A stretch of 64,000 bases of DNA from Denitratimonas tolerans (lineage in GTDB: Bacteria; Pseudomonadota; Gammaproteobacteria; Xanthomonadales; Xanthomonadaceae), in assembly GCF_037203605.1 (NCBI RefSeq), contig NZ_JBBDHC010000012.1, positions 54,106-118,105 of the forward strand, read 5' to 3'. Positions 29,229 to 37,497 of this stretch are shown piece after piece. A program made the translations under genes and the position numbers. The first letter of the stretch is position 1. Each line of letters starts with the position of its first letter. The notes below the pieces were generated by a model. That model had not been told where the DNA came from. It did no database searches and saw only the letters and a program-made list of their open reading frames with translations.

Positions 29229-30644
29229 TCAGGGCCGCTCGGGCGGCGTCTTGGGCGCGCTGCCGAAATCCACCTCCGATTCCGCCGCCAGCCAGGTGAA
29301 CACGGCGTAGGCCGCCACGTTCTGGTCCAGCGCCGCGGCCTCGACCTTGTCGAGGGTGTCATTGGCGGTGTGGTGGTAGTCGAAGTAGTCGCTGCCGTCC
29401 TGCGCCAGCCAGGCCCAGGCCATGCCCCGCTGCGCCATCGGGATCAGGTCCGGACCCGCGCTGCCCTCGCCGGGCCGGTGCTCGATGCCCAGCGGGGCCA
29501 GGGCACCGGCGATCTGCTCCACCACTTCGCGCGCGCCCTCGGGCACCGCGCTGGTGGAAAACGCGTAGATGCGTCCGGCACCGAAGTCGCTCTCCGCGCC
29601 GGTGACGTGGCGGGTGATGTCGTCGGCGTGGGCCTTGGCATAGGCGAAGCCGCCCAGAAGGCCCTGTTCCTCGTTGGCGAAGGCGACCACGCGCACGCTG
29701 CGGCGCGGGCGCTGCGGCAGGGCCGCGATCAGCGCGCCGGCGCGTGCGGTGATGGCGACGCCGGCGGCGTCGTCGATGGCGCCGGTGCCCAGGTCCCAGG
29801 AATCCAGGTGTCCGCCGATGATCACGATCTCGTCCGGACGTTCGCGCCCGCGCACTTCAGCGATGACGTTGGCCGACTCGTATTCGCCGTCCATGCCGGC
29901 ATCGATGTCGAGCGCAAGCGTCACCGGCTGGCCGCGCCGCAGCATGTTCGACAGCAGGTCCGCGTCCGGGTTGGACAGGGCCGCCGCCGCGATCCGGGGC
30001 ACGCCGTCCTCGTAGCGCATCGTGCCGGTGTGCGGCAGGCGGTCGCTGTCGGTGCCGACCGAGCGCAGCAGGAAGGCCACCGCACCCTTGCGTGCCGCCA
30101 GCGAGGCACCCGTGCCGCGCGCCGCCGCCGCCGGGCCGTAGCCGCGGCCGTTGCGCATCCGCTCCATGCGGTGGCTGATGTAGGCGATCTTCCCGGCAAG
30201 GCTGCCCTCGGGCGCGGCTTCCAGATCCTGGAGCGTGGAAAATTCCAGCACCTCGGCCTCGATTCGCCCGCCGGTGCCGACGCTGCGGCCCAGGGCGGTC
30301 ACGTACAGCGGCTGGGGCCAGGGCGCAACCACTTCGGCGCGCTCGTGCCCGCGCCGCCACACCGGGAAACGCACCGGTTCGGTGTAGACCCGGTCGAATC
30401 CCATGCCGCGGAACTTCTCCACCGCCCAGGCCACGGCGCGGGCGTCGGCCGGGGTGCCGGCCAGGCGCGGGCCGACTTCGGTGGTGAGCGACTCGACCAC
30501 CTCCCAGGCACCGCTGCCGGCCAGGGCCTGGTCGCGCAGCTGGGTCGCCGTCGCGATGGCCTCCTGCGGCAGCGGGGAGGCGGACAGTGTGCCGCCGGCG
30601 GCCAGCGGGAGGATGAGAATGCAGCCCAGGAGCAGGTTCTTCAT
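29229..30644 (-). CDS. Secreted M28 family zinc peptidase
   Basis: A 471-residue exported aminopeptidase/carboxypeptidase Q-like enzyme. A signal peptide (about 1-22) is followed by a PA-type insert (about 130-240) and the M28 catalytic core. Metal ligands are visible in GGHLDSWDLGTGAIDDAAG (His and Asp), FANEEQGLLGG (Glu pair), ESDFGAG (Asp) and DYHHTANDTLD (His). It is probably a periplasmic or extracellular dipeptidase or aminopeptidase that supplies amino acids. The start ATG at 30644 gives a textbook signal peptide. mscL lies upstream on the same strand but is separated by a terminator. Confidence 0.9.
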   Translation of the reverse strand: MKNLLLGCILILPLAAGGTLSASPLPQEAIATATQLRDQALAGSGAWEVVESLTTEVGPRLAGTPADARAVAWAVEKFRGMGFDRVYTEPVRFPVWRRGHERAEVVAPWPQPLYVTALGRSVGTGGRIEAEVLEFSTLQDLEAAPEGSLAGKIAYISHRMERMRNGRGYGPAAAARGTGASLAARKGAVAFLLRSVGTDSDRLPHTGTMRYEDGVPRIAAAALSNPDADLLSNMLRRGQPVTLALDIDAGMDGEYESANVIAEVRGRERPDEIVIIGGHLDSWDLGTGAIDDAAGVAITARAGALIAALPQRPRRSVRVVAFANEEQGLLGGFAYAKAHADDITRHVTGAESDFGAGRIYAFSTSAVPEGAREVVEQIAGALAPLGIEHRPGEGSAGPDLIPMAQRGMAWAWLAQDGSDYFDYHHTANDTLDKVEAAALDQNVAAYAVFTWLAAESEVDFGSAPKTPPERP

Positions 30645-30661
30645 GTGTGTTCCGATCGGAG

Positions 30662-30693
30662 AAAAGCCGGCACCGCCGCGTGGCGATGCCGGC
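30662..30693 (-). terminator. Rho-independent terminator of mscL
   Basis: On the minus strand GCCGGCATCGCC pairs with GGCGGTGCCGGC around a four-base loop (one G-T pair) and is followed by TTTTCT. It lies 6 bases after the mscL stop and separates mscL from the M28 peptidase gene. Confidence 0.75.
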
Positions 30694-30699
30694 AGGGCG

Positions 30700-31128
30700 T
30701 CAGCGGGCCTGGCCCTGCGCCTTGAGCAGGTCGCGGATCTCGGTCAGGAGTTCCTGGTCCGGCGTCGGGGCGGGAGGTGCTTCCGGCTCATCGGCTTCCT
30801 TGCGGTGCAGCGCGTTGATCAGCTTGATCACCATGAAAATGGCAAAGGCGATGATGGTGAACTGGATCAGGGTGTTGATGAAGTCGCCGATGCCGATCAC
30901 CACGGCCGGTACGGCCTCGCCGGCGGCGTCGACGCCGGCTTCCTTGAGCGTGATCACCCAGCGGGAGAAGTCGACCCCGCCGATCAGCAGGCCGATCGGC
31001 GGCATGATGATCTTGTCCACCAGGGCGGTGACGATCTTGCCGAACGCCCCGCCGATCACGACGCCGACCGCCAGGTCGATGACGCTGCCGCGCATGGCAA
31101 ATTCACGAAATTCCTGAAGCATTCCCAT
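30700..31128 (-). CDS. mscL: Large-conductance mechanosensitive channel MscL
   Basis: A 142-residue channel subunit that forms a homopentamer opening under membrane tension to release solutes during osmotic downshock. The N-terminal FREFAMRGSVIDLAVGVVIG (S1 and the pore-lining TM1, about residues 8-40) and TM2 (about 75-98) are typical. A charged cytoplasmic helix ends the chain. The ATG at 31128 (MGMLQEF) is used; MLQEF two codons later is an alternative. Confidence 0.96.
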   Translation of the reverse strand: MGMLQEFREFAMRGSVIDLAVGVVIGGAFGKIVTALVDKIIMPPIGLLIGGVDFSRWVITLKEAGVDAAGEAVPAVVIGIGDFINTLIQFTIIAFAIFMVIKLINALHRKEADEPEAPPAPTPDQELLTEIRDLLKAQGQAR

Positions 31129-31210
31129 AACCGGAGTCTCCTGTGTGCGTGGATATCGCCGGCCACGGCGGCCGTGCGCGGACAATCTACACCGGACGGA
31201 AAGGCACCGA

Positions 31211-31903
31211 TCAGCGGATCGCGCCGGCGAGCGCCACCAGCCCGTCCACGCCGGCCACCCAGCGGTCGCCGGGCGCGAGCGGCCCCACGCCCGCGGGCGT
31301 TCCCATGAACACCAGGTCGCCGGCGCGCAGTTCGAAGCGACTGGACAGCTCGTGCAGGATGTCGGCCACGGAGAAGATCATGTCCGACAGCGCAGCCTGC
31401 TGCCGGCGTTCGCCGTTCACGTCCAGCCAGAGCAGGGCGTCGGGCGCGGGCAGCGCCTCGTTCGCGGGCACGATGGCCGAAATCGGCGCGGAGCGGTCGA
31501 AGGCCTTGGCCACGTCCCAGGGCAGGCCCTTGGCCTTGGCGGCGGCCTGCAGGTCGCGGCGGGTGAGATCCAGCCCGACGGCGTGGCCGAAGACGTGGCG
31601 GCCGGCGTCCTCGCGCGCGATCACGCCCGGGGCATCGCGCCCGATCGCCACCACGAGTTCGACCTCGTGGTGCAGGTCGCGGGTGGCGGACGGGTAGGGC
31701 TGCGGCCCGCCGGAGGGCAGGATCGCGTCGCCCGGCTTGGTGAAGAAAACCGGGGTGCCGCGTTCGACCGGTGCGCCCATCTCCCGCGCGTGTTCGGCGA
31801 AATTGCGCCCGACGCAGTAGATCCGGCGCACCGGGAACAGGTCGGCGCGACCTTGCACCGGCACCGACGGCGTGGGCGTGGGAGGGAACACGAACCGGTT
31901 CAT
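31211..31903 (-). CDS. Fumarylacetoacetate hydrolase family protein
   Basis: A 230-residue FAH-fold protein. Members cleave or decarboxylate small ketoacids, for example fumarylpyruvate or oxaloacetate. The motifs IYCVGRNFAEHAREMG, PVFFTKPGDA, DLHHEVELVVAIG and VFMGTPAGVGPL are characteristic, and the metal-binding acidic residues in HHEVEL are present. The ATG at 31903 is chosen since the conserved fold begins about 30 residues later. The coding frame upstream runs into the divergent pilR-like gene. A specific substrate cannot be given. Confidence 0.87.
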   Translation of the reverse strand: MNRFVFPPTPTPSVPVQGRADLFPVRRIYCVGRNFAEHAREMGAPVERGTPVFFTKPGDAILPSGGPQPYPSATRDLHHEVELVVAIGRDAPGVIAREDAGRHVFGHAVGLDLTRRDLQAAAKAKGLPWDVAKAFDRSAPISAIVPANEALPAPDALLWLDVNGERRQQAALSDMIFSVADILHELSSRFELRAGDLVFMGTPAGVGPLAPGDRWVAGVDGLVALAGAIR

Positions 31904-32078
31904 GGAAGGATCCAGGGCGGAAAAACGCCATGCTGACCGGTACGCGGCCGGCGGGCCAGTGACTGTGGTCACGGATTGCCGCCGGGCCGCCCGGCCGGGC
32001 GTTTGCGTGAGGCAGTTGGCAGAATCGGACCGAACCGCTAAGGTTTCCGGGCCGATTCGAGCCCCCGCCGCCCTGCCC

Positions 32079-33476
32079 ATGACCAATCCCCGCACCGCGT
32101 TGATCGTCGATGACGAGCGCGACATCCGTGAACTGCTGGTGTTGACCCTCGGGCGCATGGGGCTGCGCGTGGACACGGCGGCGGACGTGGGCGAGGCCCG
32201 CGCCCAGCTTGCCGCCAACCGCTACGACCTGTGTTTCACCGACATGCGGCTGCCCGATGGCTCCGGCCAGTCGATCATCGAGCTGATCGCGGAAAAGTAT
32301 CCCGAGACGCCGGTCGCGATGATCACCGCGCACGGCAACGTCGACGCCGCGGTGGATGCGCTCAAGGCCGGGGCCTTCGACTTCGTCTCCAAGCCGGTGG
32401 ATCTGTCGGTGCTGCGGCGGCTGGTGCAGAACGCCCTGCGCCTGGGCGAGGAGCGCAGGGCGCAGGCGACCGAAGATCACTCTTCCGCGGGCCGCCTGCT
32501 GGGCGAGTCGCCCGTGATGCAGGCCCTGCGCGCCACCATCACCAAGGTCGCGCGCAGCCAGGCACCGGTCTACATCAGCGGCGAATCGGGCGTGGGCAAG
32601 GAGCTGGTCGCGCGCCTCATCCACGAACAGGGCCCGCGCGCCAGCGGCCCCTTCGTGCCGGTCAACTGCGGCGCGATTCCCACCGAGCTGATGGAAAGCG
32701 AGTTCTTCGGGCACCGCAAGGGCAGCTTCACCGGTGCCAGCGGCGACAAGGAAGGCCTGTTCCAGACCGCCAACGGCGGCACGCTGTTCCTGGACGAGGT
32801 GGCCGAGCTGCCGCTGCACATGCAGGTCAAGCTCCTGCGCGTCATCCAGGAAAAATCGGTGCGCCCGATCGGTGCCAACGCCGAAGCGCCGGTGGACGTG
32901 CGCATCCTCTCGGCCACCCACAAGAATCTGGCCCAGCTGGTGGAGGACGGCCGCTTCCGCCACGACCTGTTCTACCGCATCAATGTCATCGAACTGGTGG
33001 TCCCGCCGCTGCGCGAGCGGCGTGCGGACATTCCCGCGCTGGCACAGGCGGTGCTGGAGCGGCTGGCCGCCGAGCTGGGCGAACCGGCACCCGCCATCGA
33101 TCCCGATGCCATGGCGCGGCTGGTGGAATACCCCTTCCCCGGCAACGTGCGCGAGCTGGAGAACATCCTGGAGCGCGCGCTCGCGCTCTCCGACGGCACC
33201 GGCATTTCGGTCGATGACCTGCGCCTGCCGAACCTGCGCGAACCGAACGAGAGCGCGCATGACCCGCTTGCCGCCGTCGTCGGAAGGCCGGCCTTCGTCA
33301 CCGGCCAGCAGCCGGCGGTGCCGGCCGACCTGCCCGATTACATCGAACGCATGGAGCGCGACGTGATCGTCAAGGCGCTGGAAGAGTGCCGCTACAACAA
33401 GACCCGCGCCGCGGCCAAGCTCGGCATCACCTTCCGCGCACTGCGCTACAAGCTCAAGAAGCTCGGCATCGACTGA
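32079..33476 (+). CDS. pilR: Sigma-54-dependent response regulator, PilR-like
   Basis: A 465-residue NtrC-family activator. Residues 1-120 are a receiver domain with the phospho-acceptor Asp in CFTDMRLPDGSG. Residues 145-375 are the AAA+ domain with Walker A GESGVGKE, the sigma-54 contact loop GSFTGA (Ser in place of the usual Ala) and the DEVAELPLHMQ Walker B. The C-terminal Fis-type helix-turn-helix ends FRALRYKLKKLGID. This tail and the GSFTGA loop fit PilR, which activates type IV pilin transcription with the sensor PilS. No pilS or pil gene is adjacent, so the name is tentative. It converges on the nitrilase gene. Confidence 0.8.
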   Translation: MTNPRTALIVDDERDIRELLVLTLGRMGLRVDTAADVGEARAQLAANRYDLCFTDMRLPDGSGQSIIELIAEKYPETPVAMITAHGNVDAAVDALKAGAFDFVSKPVDLSVLRRLVQNALRLGEERRAQATEDHSSAGRLLGESPVMQALRATITKVARSQAPVYISGESGVGKELVARLIHEQGPRASGPFVPVNCGAIPTELMESEFFGHRKGSFTGASGDKEGLFQTANGGTLFLDEVAELPLHMQVKLLRVIQEKSVRPIGANAEAPVDVRILSATHKNLAQLVEDGRFRHDLFYRINVIELVVPPLRERRADIPALAQAVLERLAAELGEPAPAIDPDAMARLVEYPFPGNVRELENILERALALSDGTGISVDDLRLPNLREPNESAHDPLAAVVGRPAFVTGQQPAVPADLPDYIERMERDVIVKALEECRYNKTRAAAKLGITFRALRYKLKKLGID

Positions 33477-33490
33477 GAGGTGCGCTGCGT

Positions 33491-34381
33491 TCAGCCGAGC
33501 GACACCACATCGACTTCCGCCACGCCGGGACGCGCCTGCGTCGGCCAGTCGCCGGCGATGGCGACCTGGGCATGCCGGCGCGCGCTTTCCAGAAGATCGG
33601 AATCCAGCTCGGCCACGGCCAGATTCGATGCATCGCCACTGCGCGCCAGTACGCCGTCGGCAGGAAAGCCGCGGTCGATCGGGGTGTAGATCGCGGCTTC
33701 GCCGGTGTTGGTATCGAGCACCGGGCTCCAGTCCGCCGTGCCGGAGGTCACCGCGCGCACCACGTACACCCCGTTCTCCATCGCCCGCGCCTGGCAGCCG
33801 ATGCCCACGCGGGTCGCACCGGCGGCGGTATCGGTGCAACTGGGCACGAGGATCAGGCGCACGCCGGCCTCGATCAAGGCGCGCGCGTGCAGCGGAAACT
33901 CCACGTCGTAGCAGGTCAGGATACCGACGCGGCCCAGATCGGTGTCGAACGCGTGCAGCGCATCGCCCGCTTCGATTGCTCCCGCACCGCGCTCGTAGCC
34001 GGTGAGGACGAGCTTGTCCTGATGGACGATCCTTCCCTCGGGAGACACCAGCGCGGCGCGGTTGCGGTAGCGGCCCGGCGTCACTTCGCGCAGGAAGGTG
34101 CCGGGCTGAAGATGAACGCTGTAGCGGCGCGCCAGTTCGAGAACGAGGCTTTCCCAGGCCGGATGCAGCGGCTGCAGCGCGGCGAGCGAACGCGCAAGGT
34201 CGGCGCGAACTTCCGGAGCAAAGCCCGCGGCGGCCTCCAGCGCGAGGTATTCGGGCAACACCACCAGTTGCGCGCCGGCCGCCGCCGCGCTGGACACCGC
34301 CGCCTCCACGCGCGCCGCGAAGGCATCGAAATCGGCGGGTTTGCCGATGGCGTAACGGGCGCTGGCAACGGTGAGTTTCAT
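33491..34381 (-). CDS. Carbon-nitrogen hydrolase (nitrilase superfamily)
   Basis: A 296-residue amidase-type nitrilase. The catalytic triad is intact: Glu in VVLPEYLALE, Lys in IVHQDKLVLTGYE and Cys in ILTCYDVEFPLHA. Relatives hydrolyse omega-amides, carbamoyl groups or other C-N bonds. It follows the GNAT gene by 47 bases on the same strand, so it is probably the last gene of the pncB-pncA operon. That context hints at an amide connected to NAD metabolism, but this is inference. The start ATG at 34381 gives MKLTVASARYAIGKP. Confidence 0.87.
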   Translation of the reverse strand: MKLTVASARYAIGKPADFDAFAARVEAAVSSAAAAGAQLVVLPEYLALEAAAGFAPEVRADLARSLAALQPLHPAWESLVLELARRYSVHLQPGTFLREVTPGRYRNRAALVSPEGRIVHQDKLVLTGYERGAGAIEAGDALHAFDTDLGRVGILTCYDVEFPLHARALIEAGVRLILVPSCTDTAAGATRVGIGCQARAMENGVYVVRAVTSGTADWSPVLDTNTGEAAIYTPIDRGFPADGVLARSGDASNLAVAELDSDLLESARRHAQVAIAGDWPTQARPGVAEVDVVSLG

Positions 34382-34391
34382 GGGCGTAACC

Positions 34392-34414
34392 GGAGAGCGG
34401 GGAGTGGGGAATCG
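34392..34414. repeat. Short GGGGAATC-type intergenic repeat
   Basis: GGAGAGCGGGGAGTGGGGAATC lies between the GNAT and nitrilase genes. The same word family (GTGGGGATT, GATTGGGGATT) reappears between ruvC and ruvA. Such repeats are common in Xanthomonadales intergenic DNA. Confidence 0.35.
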
Positions 34415-34428
34415 AGGGCGGGCGCAGG

Positions 34429-35031
34429 TCAGCGGCCGTGCGGTTCCAGCGGGCGCAGCCAGAAGTGGAGCCGGTGCGGACGGGCAGCGGTTTCGCCGAC
34501 CTCGGGCCAATCGAGCGTGCAGATGAGATCCTCTTGCCGCTCATAGCCGCGGCTGCTCCAGAACGCATCGTTGGAGTGCGCGCCGGGCGGACGGTGCGGG
34601 TCGTCCGGATCGCGTTCGACGGCGCAGAAGGCGGTCGTCGAAACGCCGGCAAGCCGGCGCGCGTGGTCTTCGCGGGCGTCGAAGAAACGGTGCCCGATCC
34701 CGCGTCTGCGGTACTCGGGCAGGAGCACGGACTCGCCGAAATAGAACACCGAGGCCGGCGCGATGCCGCGCGCGGCGAAGGGTTCGCGGAAGGCGGCGTC
34801 CTCGTGTTCGAGCGGCATGCCTGTGGACGCCCCTACGGCTCGGTTGCCGTCGAGCGCCAGCACGACTGCCGCGTCGGGCGAGCGCGCGTAGCGGGCGAGG
34901 TACCGGGCTTCGTAGTCCGCATCGCCCTCGTAGCGGTAGGGCCAGTCGCGGAACACCGCGATGCGAAGCTGCGCCAGCGGCGCGAGCCAGGGGGTGATCT
35001 CCTCGCCCGCCAGGGTGCGGACCTCGATCAC
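34429..35031 (-). CDS. GNAT family N-acetyltransferase
   Basis: A 200-residue acetyltransferase of the GNAT fold. The acetyl-CoA binding loop YRRRGIGHRFFD is clear, preceded by the beta-4 strand VFYFGESVLL. The start is GTG, and its GTGA overlaps the pncA stop, so the two are coupled in translation. The acceptor is unknown. Its fixed place between pncA and a nitrilase suggests it modifies a small molecule or protein of the same pathway. Confidence 0.8.
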   Translation of the reverse strand: MIEVRTLAGEEITPWLAPLAQLRIAVFRDWPYRYEGDADYEARYLARYARSPDAAVVLALDGNRAVGASTGMPLEHEDAAFREPFAARGIAPASVFYFGESVLLPEYRRRGIGHRFFDAREDHARRLAGVSTTAFCAVERDPDDPHRPPGAHSNDAFWSSRGYERQEDLICTLDWPEVGETAARPHRLHFWLRPLEPHGR

Positions 35032-35657
35032 GGCGAGGTGTCCGCGGGCACCTGCGCGCTGGTGACGATGCGCGCGCCGCGCTCACGCAGGGCTGCAAGG
35101 TGTGCGGCCTCGTTCGCGGCGTCGAGCGGGGTGGCGGCATCGACGATGAAGTTCACCGCGAAACCTTGGTCCAGCGCATCGCGCGCGCTGTAGTGCACGC
35201 AGATGTCGCCGGCGAGGCCGCACAGCCACAGCTCGCGCGCGCCGCGCCCGCGCAGGAAGTCGGCCAGGCCCGTGGCCTTGCGCCGGCCGTTGTCGAAAAA
35301 GGCGCTGTAGCTGTCGATCGCCGGGTCCATGCCCTTGCGGAAGATCGCCTCGACCCGGCGCGTGTCCAGTTCGGCGGAAAATTCCGCGCCGCGGCTGCCC
35401 TGTACGCAGTGGTCCGGCCACAGCGTCTGCTCCAGGCCGTTGAGATCGATCCGCTCGAACGGCGCGCGGCCCGGGTGGCTGGAGGCGAAGCTGCCGTGCC
35501 CGGCCGGGTGCCAGTCCTGCGCGGCAACGACCAGGTCGAAGCCGCCGATGCCGATGAGGCGGTTGATGACCGGCACGATCGCATCACTCCCCGGCACTTC
35601 GAGCGCGCCGCCGGGCAGGAAATCGTTTTGCACATCGATGATCAGTAGCGTTCTCAC
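35028..35657 (-). CDS. pncA: Nicotinamidase
   Basis: A 209-residue isochorismatase-fold enzyme that deamidates nicotinamide to nicotinate, the entry to the Preiss-Handler NAD salvage route. Catalytic features are visible: Asp in LLIIDVQNDFLPGG, metal-binding DWHPAGHGSF, Lys in FRKGMDP, and the nucleophilic Cys in LAGDICVHYSA. It overlaps pncB by four bases and the GNAT gene by four bases. The bifunctional PncA of E. coli also acts on pyrazinamide; that activity is not assessed here. Confidence 0.95.
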   Translation of the reverse strand: MRTLLIIDVQNDFLPGGALEVPGSDAIVPVINRLIGIGGFDLVVAAQDWHPAGHGSFASSHPGRAPFERIDLNGLEQTLWPDHCVQGSRGAEFSAELDTRRVEAIFRKGMDPAIDSYSAFFDNGRRKATGLADFLRGRGARELWLCGLAGDICVHYSARDALDQGFAVNFIVDAATPLDAANEAAHLAALRERGARIVTSAQVPADTSP

Positions 35658-37075
35658 GGCGTGGTCTCCGGATGCAGGCGCGCCTGGCGCAGGCGCTCGC
35701 GCAGCCCGTGCAGGCGGTCGCTGATGCCCACCTTCCAGGCGTGCGGATTCTCGAAGCGGCGGTATTCGGGCGGCAGCAGCGCGCGGCGCTGGGCCGCATG
35801 GGCACGGATATCGGCCACGCTGCGCCGCGCGTGCAGGCGTCGCCCGGCCGCCATCACCGGCTGGAGCAGGGGCTCGCTGCGCAGCGCCGGCAGGCGCATC
35901 GTCCTGTGCGGCTCGAACGGATGGGTGAGCGCGCGCGGCACGGCTTCGTCCTCCAGCGCCACCGCGTCCACGCCGTGGAACTGGCCGTCGGCGGCAAGGA
36001 AACGGTGGACCTGCTTGAGCCCGGGCAAGGTGGTTTTCACCAGGCTCTCGGATACCTTGATGCGTGGTTCACCCTGCGCGCAGGCGAGCTTGTAGACCCC
36101 GTCGAGCGCGGCATCCGGCTGCCCGGTCACGAGGCTGGTGCCGACGCCGAAGATGTCGATCGGCGCGCCCTGCTGGCGCAGGCTGCGCACCACGTATTCG
36201 TCGAGCTGGTTGGAGGCGGCGATCTTCACTTCGTGCAGGCCGGCGTCGTCGAGCATGGTGCGGGCGCGGCGTGCGAAGAAGGCCAGATCCCCGCTGTCGA
36301 GGCGGATCGCGCGCAGCCGGTGGCCGCGCGCCGCCATTTCCCGGCCCACGATGATGGCGTTGGGCACGCCGCTGTCCAGCGTGCTGTAGGTATCCACCAG
36401 CAGCACGGTGTTGTCCGGTCGCGCCTGGGCGAAGGCGCGGAACGCGGCCAGTTCGTCGCCGTGCCACTGGATGAAGGAATGCGCCATCGTTCCTTCGGCG
36501 CGCAGGCCGTAGCGCTGCGCCGCGTAGACGTTGCTGGTGGAATCGAATCCCCCGATCACCGCCGCGCGCGCCGCGGGCACGCCGGCCGGTCCCTGCGCGC
36601 GGCGCAGCCCGAACTCGCTCAGGATCGCATCGCCCGCCACCTCGCGGATGCGCGCGGCCTTGGTGGCGATGAGCGACTGGAAGTTGAGCGTGTTGAGCAG
36701 CAGGGTCTCGATCAGCTGCGCCTCCACCACGCCGGCCTCCACCCGCAGGATCGGCGCGGTGGGAAACACCACGTCGCCTTCGCTCGCGGCCAGGATGCTG
36801 CCGGAAAAGCGCAGCGTGCGCAGGTAGTCGAGATAGGCCGCATCGAAGCCGTGGCCGGCCAGAAAGTCGATGTCATCGGCGGTGAAGCGCCAGGATTCCA
36901 GCGTGTCGATCAGGTCTTCCAGCCCGGCGAACACCACGTAGCCGCCCTCGAACGGGATTTTGCGGAAGAAATAGTCGAACACCGCGCGACGCCGGTGCTG
37001 CCCGTCGCGGAACAGCGACTGGCCCATCGCGATCTGGTAGGAATCGGTGTAGGTGCCGGTGGTGTCGATGTGCAT
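35654..37075 (-). CDS. pncB: Nicotinate phosphoribosyltransferase
   Basis: A 473-residue enzyme that joins nicotinate to PRPP to give nicotinate mononucleotide. The sequence MHIDTTGTYTDSYQIAMGQSL, the phosphorylated-histidine region SNVYAAQRYGLRAEGTMAHSFIQW and the PRPP site IRLDSGDLAF are characteristic of the family. It is the first gene of the four-gene NAD salvage run, overlapping pncA by four bases. The promoter must lie in the 422-base gap upstream, which also holds the Fur-like box for the divergent TonB receptor. Confidence 0.95.
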   Translation of the reverse strand: MHIDTTGTYTDSYQIAMGQSLFRDGQHRRRAVFDYFFRKIPFEGGYVVFAGLEDLIDTLESWRFTADDIDFLAGHGFDAAYLDYLRTLRFSGSILAASEGDVVFPTAPILRVEAGVVEAQLIETLLLNTLNFQSLIATKAARIREVAGDAILSEFGLRRAQGPAGVPAARAAVIGGFDSTSNVYAAQRYGLRAEGTMAHSFIQWHGDELAAFRAFAQARPDNTVLLVDTYSTLDSGVPNAIIVGREMAARGHRLRAIRLDSGDLAFFARRARTMLDDAGLHEVKIAASNQLDEYVVRSLRQQGAPIDIFGVGTSLVTGQPDAALDGVYKLACAQGEPRIKVSESLVKTTLPGLKQVHRFLAADGQFHGVDAVALEDEAVPRALTHPFEPHRTMRLPALRSEPLLQPVMAAGRRLHARRSVADIRAHAAQRRALLPPEYRRFENPHAWKVGISDRLHGLRERLRQARLHPETTP

Positions 37076-37303
37076 GGGCGTGCGTCTCGTGCGGCCGCAG
37101 AGACCGTCATTGTGCCGCAGGGGGCGGAGGCGGTGGCGCTTGGCGGTGCGTCCGGCGCTTTGATCGCGAGCACGACCGCTCCTGCAGAATCACGTGAAGA
37201 TCCGGGTGTTGCGGTGCAGCCCTGGTCGCGACGGGGGTGCCCGGCAGCCCGGCGTACCGCGCCGTCGCAAAACGGAGCGCGTGGCGGTGGCGTGCTTGGG
37301 AAC

Positions 37304-37321
37304 GAGAATCATTTCCATTAC
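37304..37321 (+). promoter_or_regulatory. Fur-like operator before the TonB receptor
   Basis: On the plus strand GAGAATCATTTCCATTAC, or GTAATGGAAATGATTCTC on the other, resembles the Fur consensus GATAATGATAATCATTATC in its alternating AT runs and TCATT/AATGA halves. It lies about 180 bases before the receptor ATG. Iron control of the receptor is a reasonable inference. The remaining 400 bases of this gap show no other gene. Confidence 0.5.
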
Positions 37322-37497
37322 AATGACCCATCCCGCGTCGGGATTCGCGTTCGGATCAGCCGCCTGCGCCGCGACGGCTCCACGCGATCCGGCAGCGCCT
37401 CCGGGCCGTGCGTTTTCCTCGGCCGGAGGCTGTCCGCCTCGAATTCCACCAGCCCTGCCCCGTGTCAACCACGCCGCACCAATCCACGAGACCCTTC

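Noticed and set aside
31056..34652. A 1198-codon minus-strand frame across the FAH gene, pilR and the nitrilase gene
   Set aside because: It overlaps three genes with clear motifs in other frames and its own product is repetitive and Arg-rich, as expected of a shadow frame.
37190..37468. A short minus-strand frame in the gap before the TonB receptor
   Set aside because: No ribosome site, no family resemblance, and it runs over the Fur-like box region.
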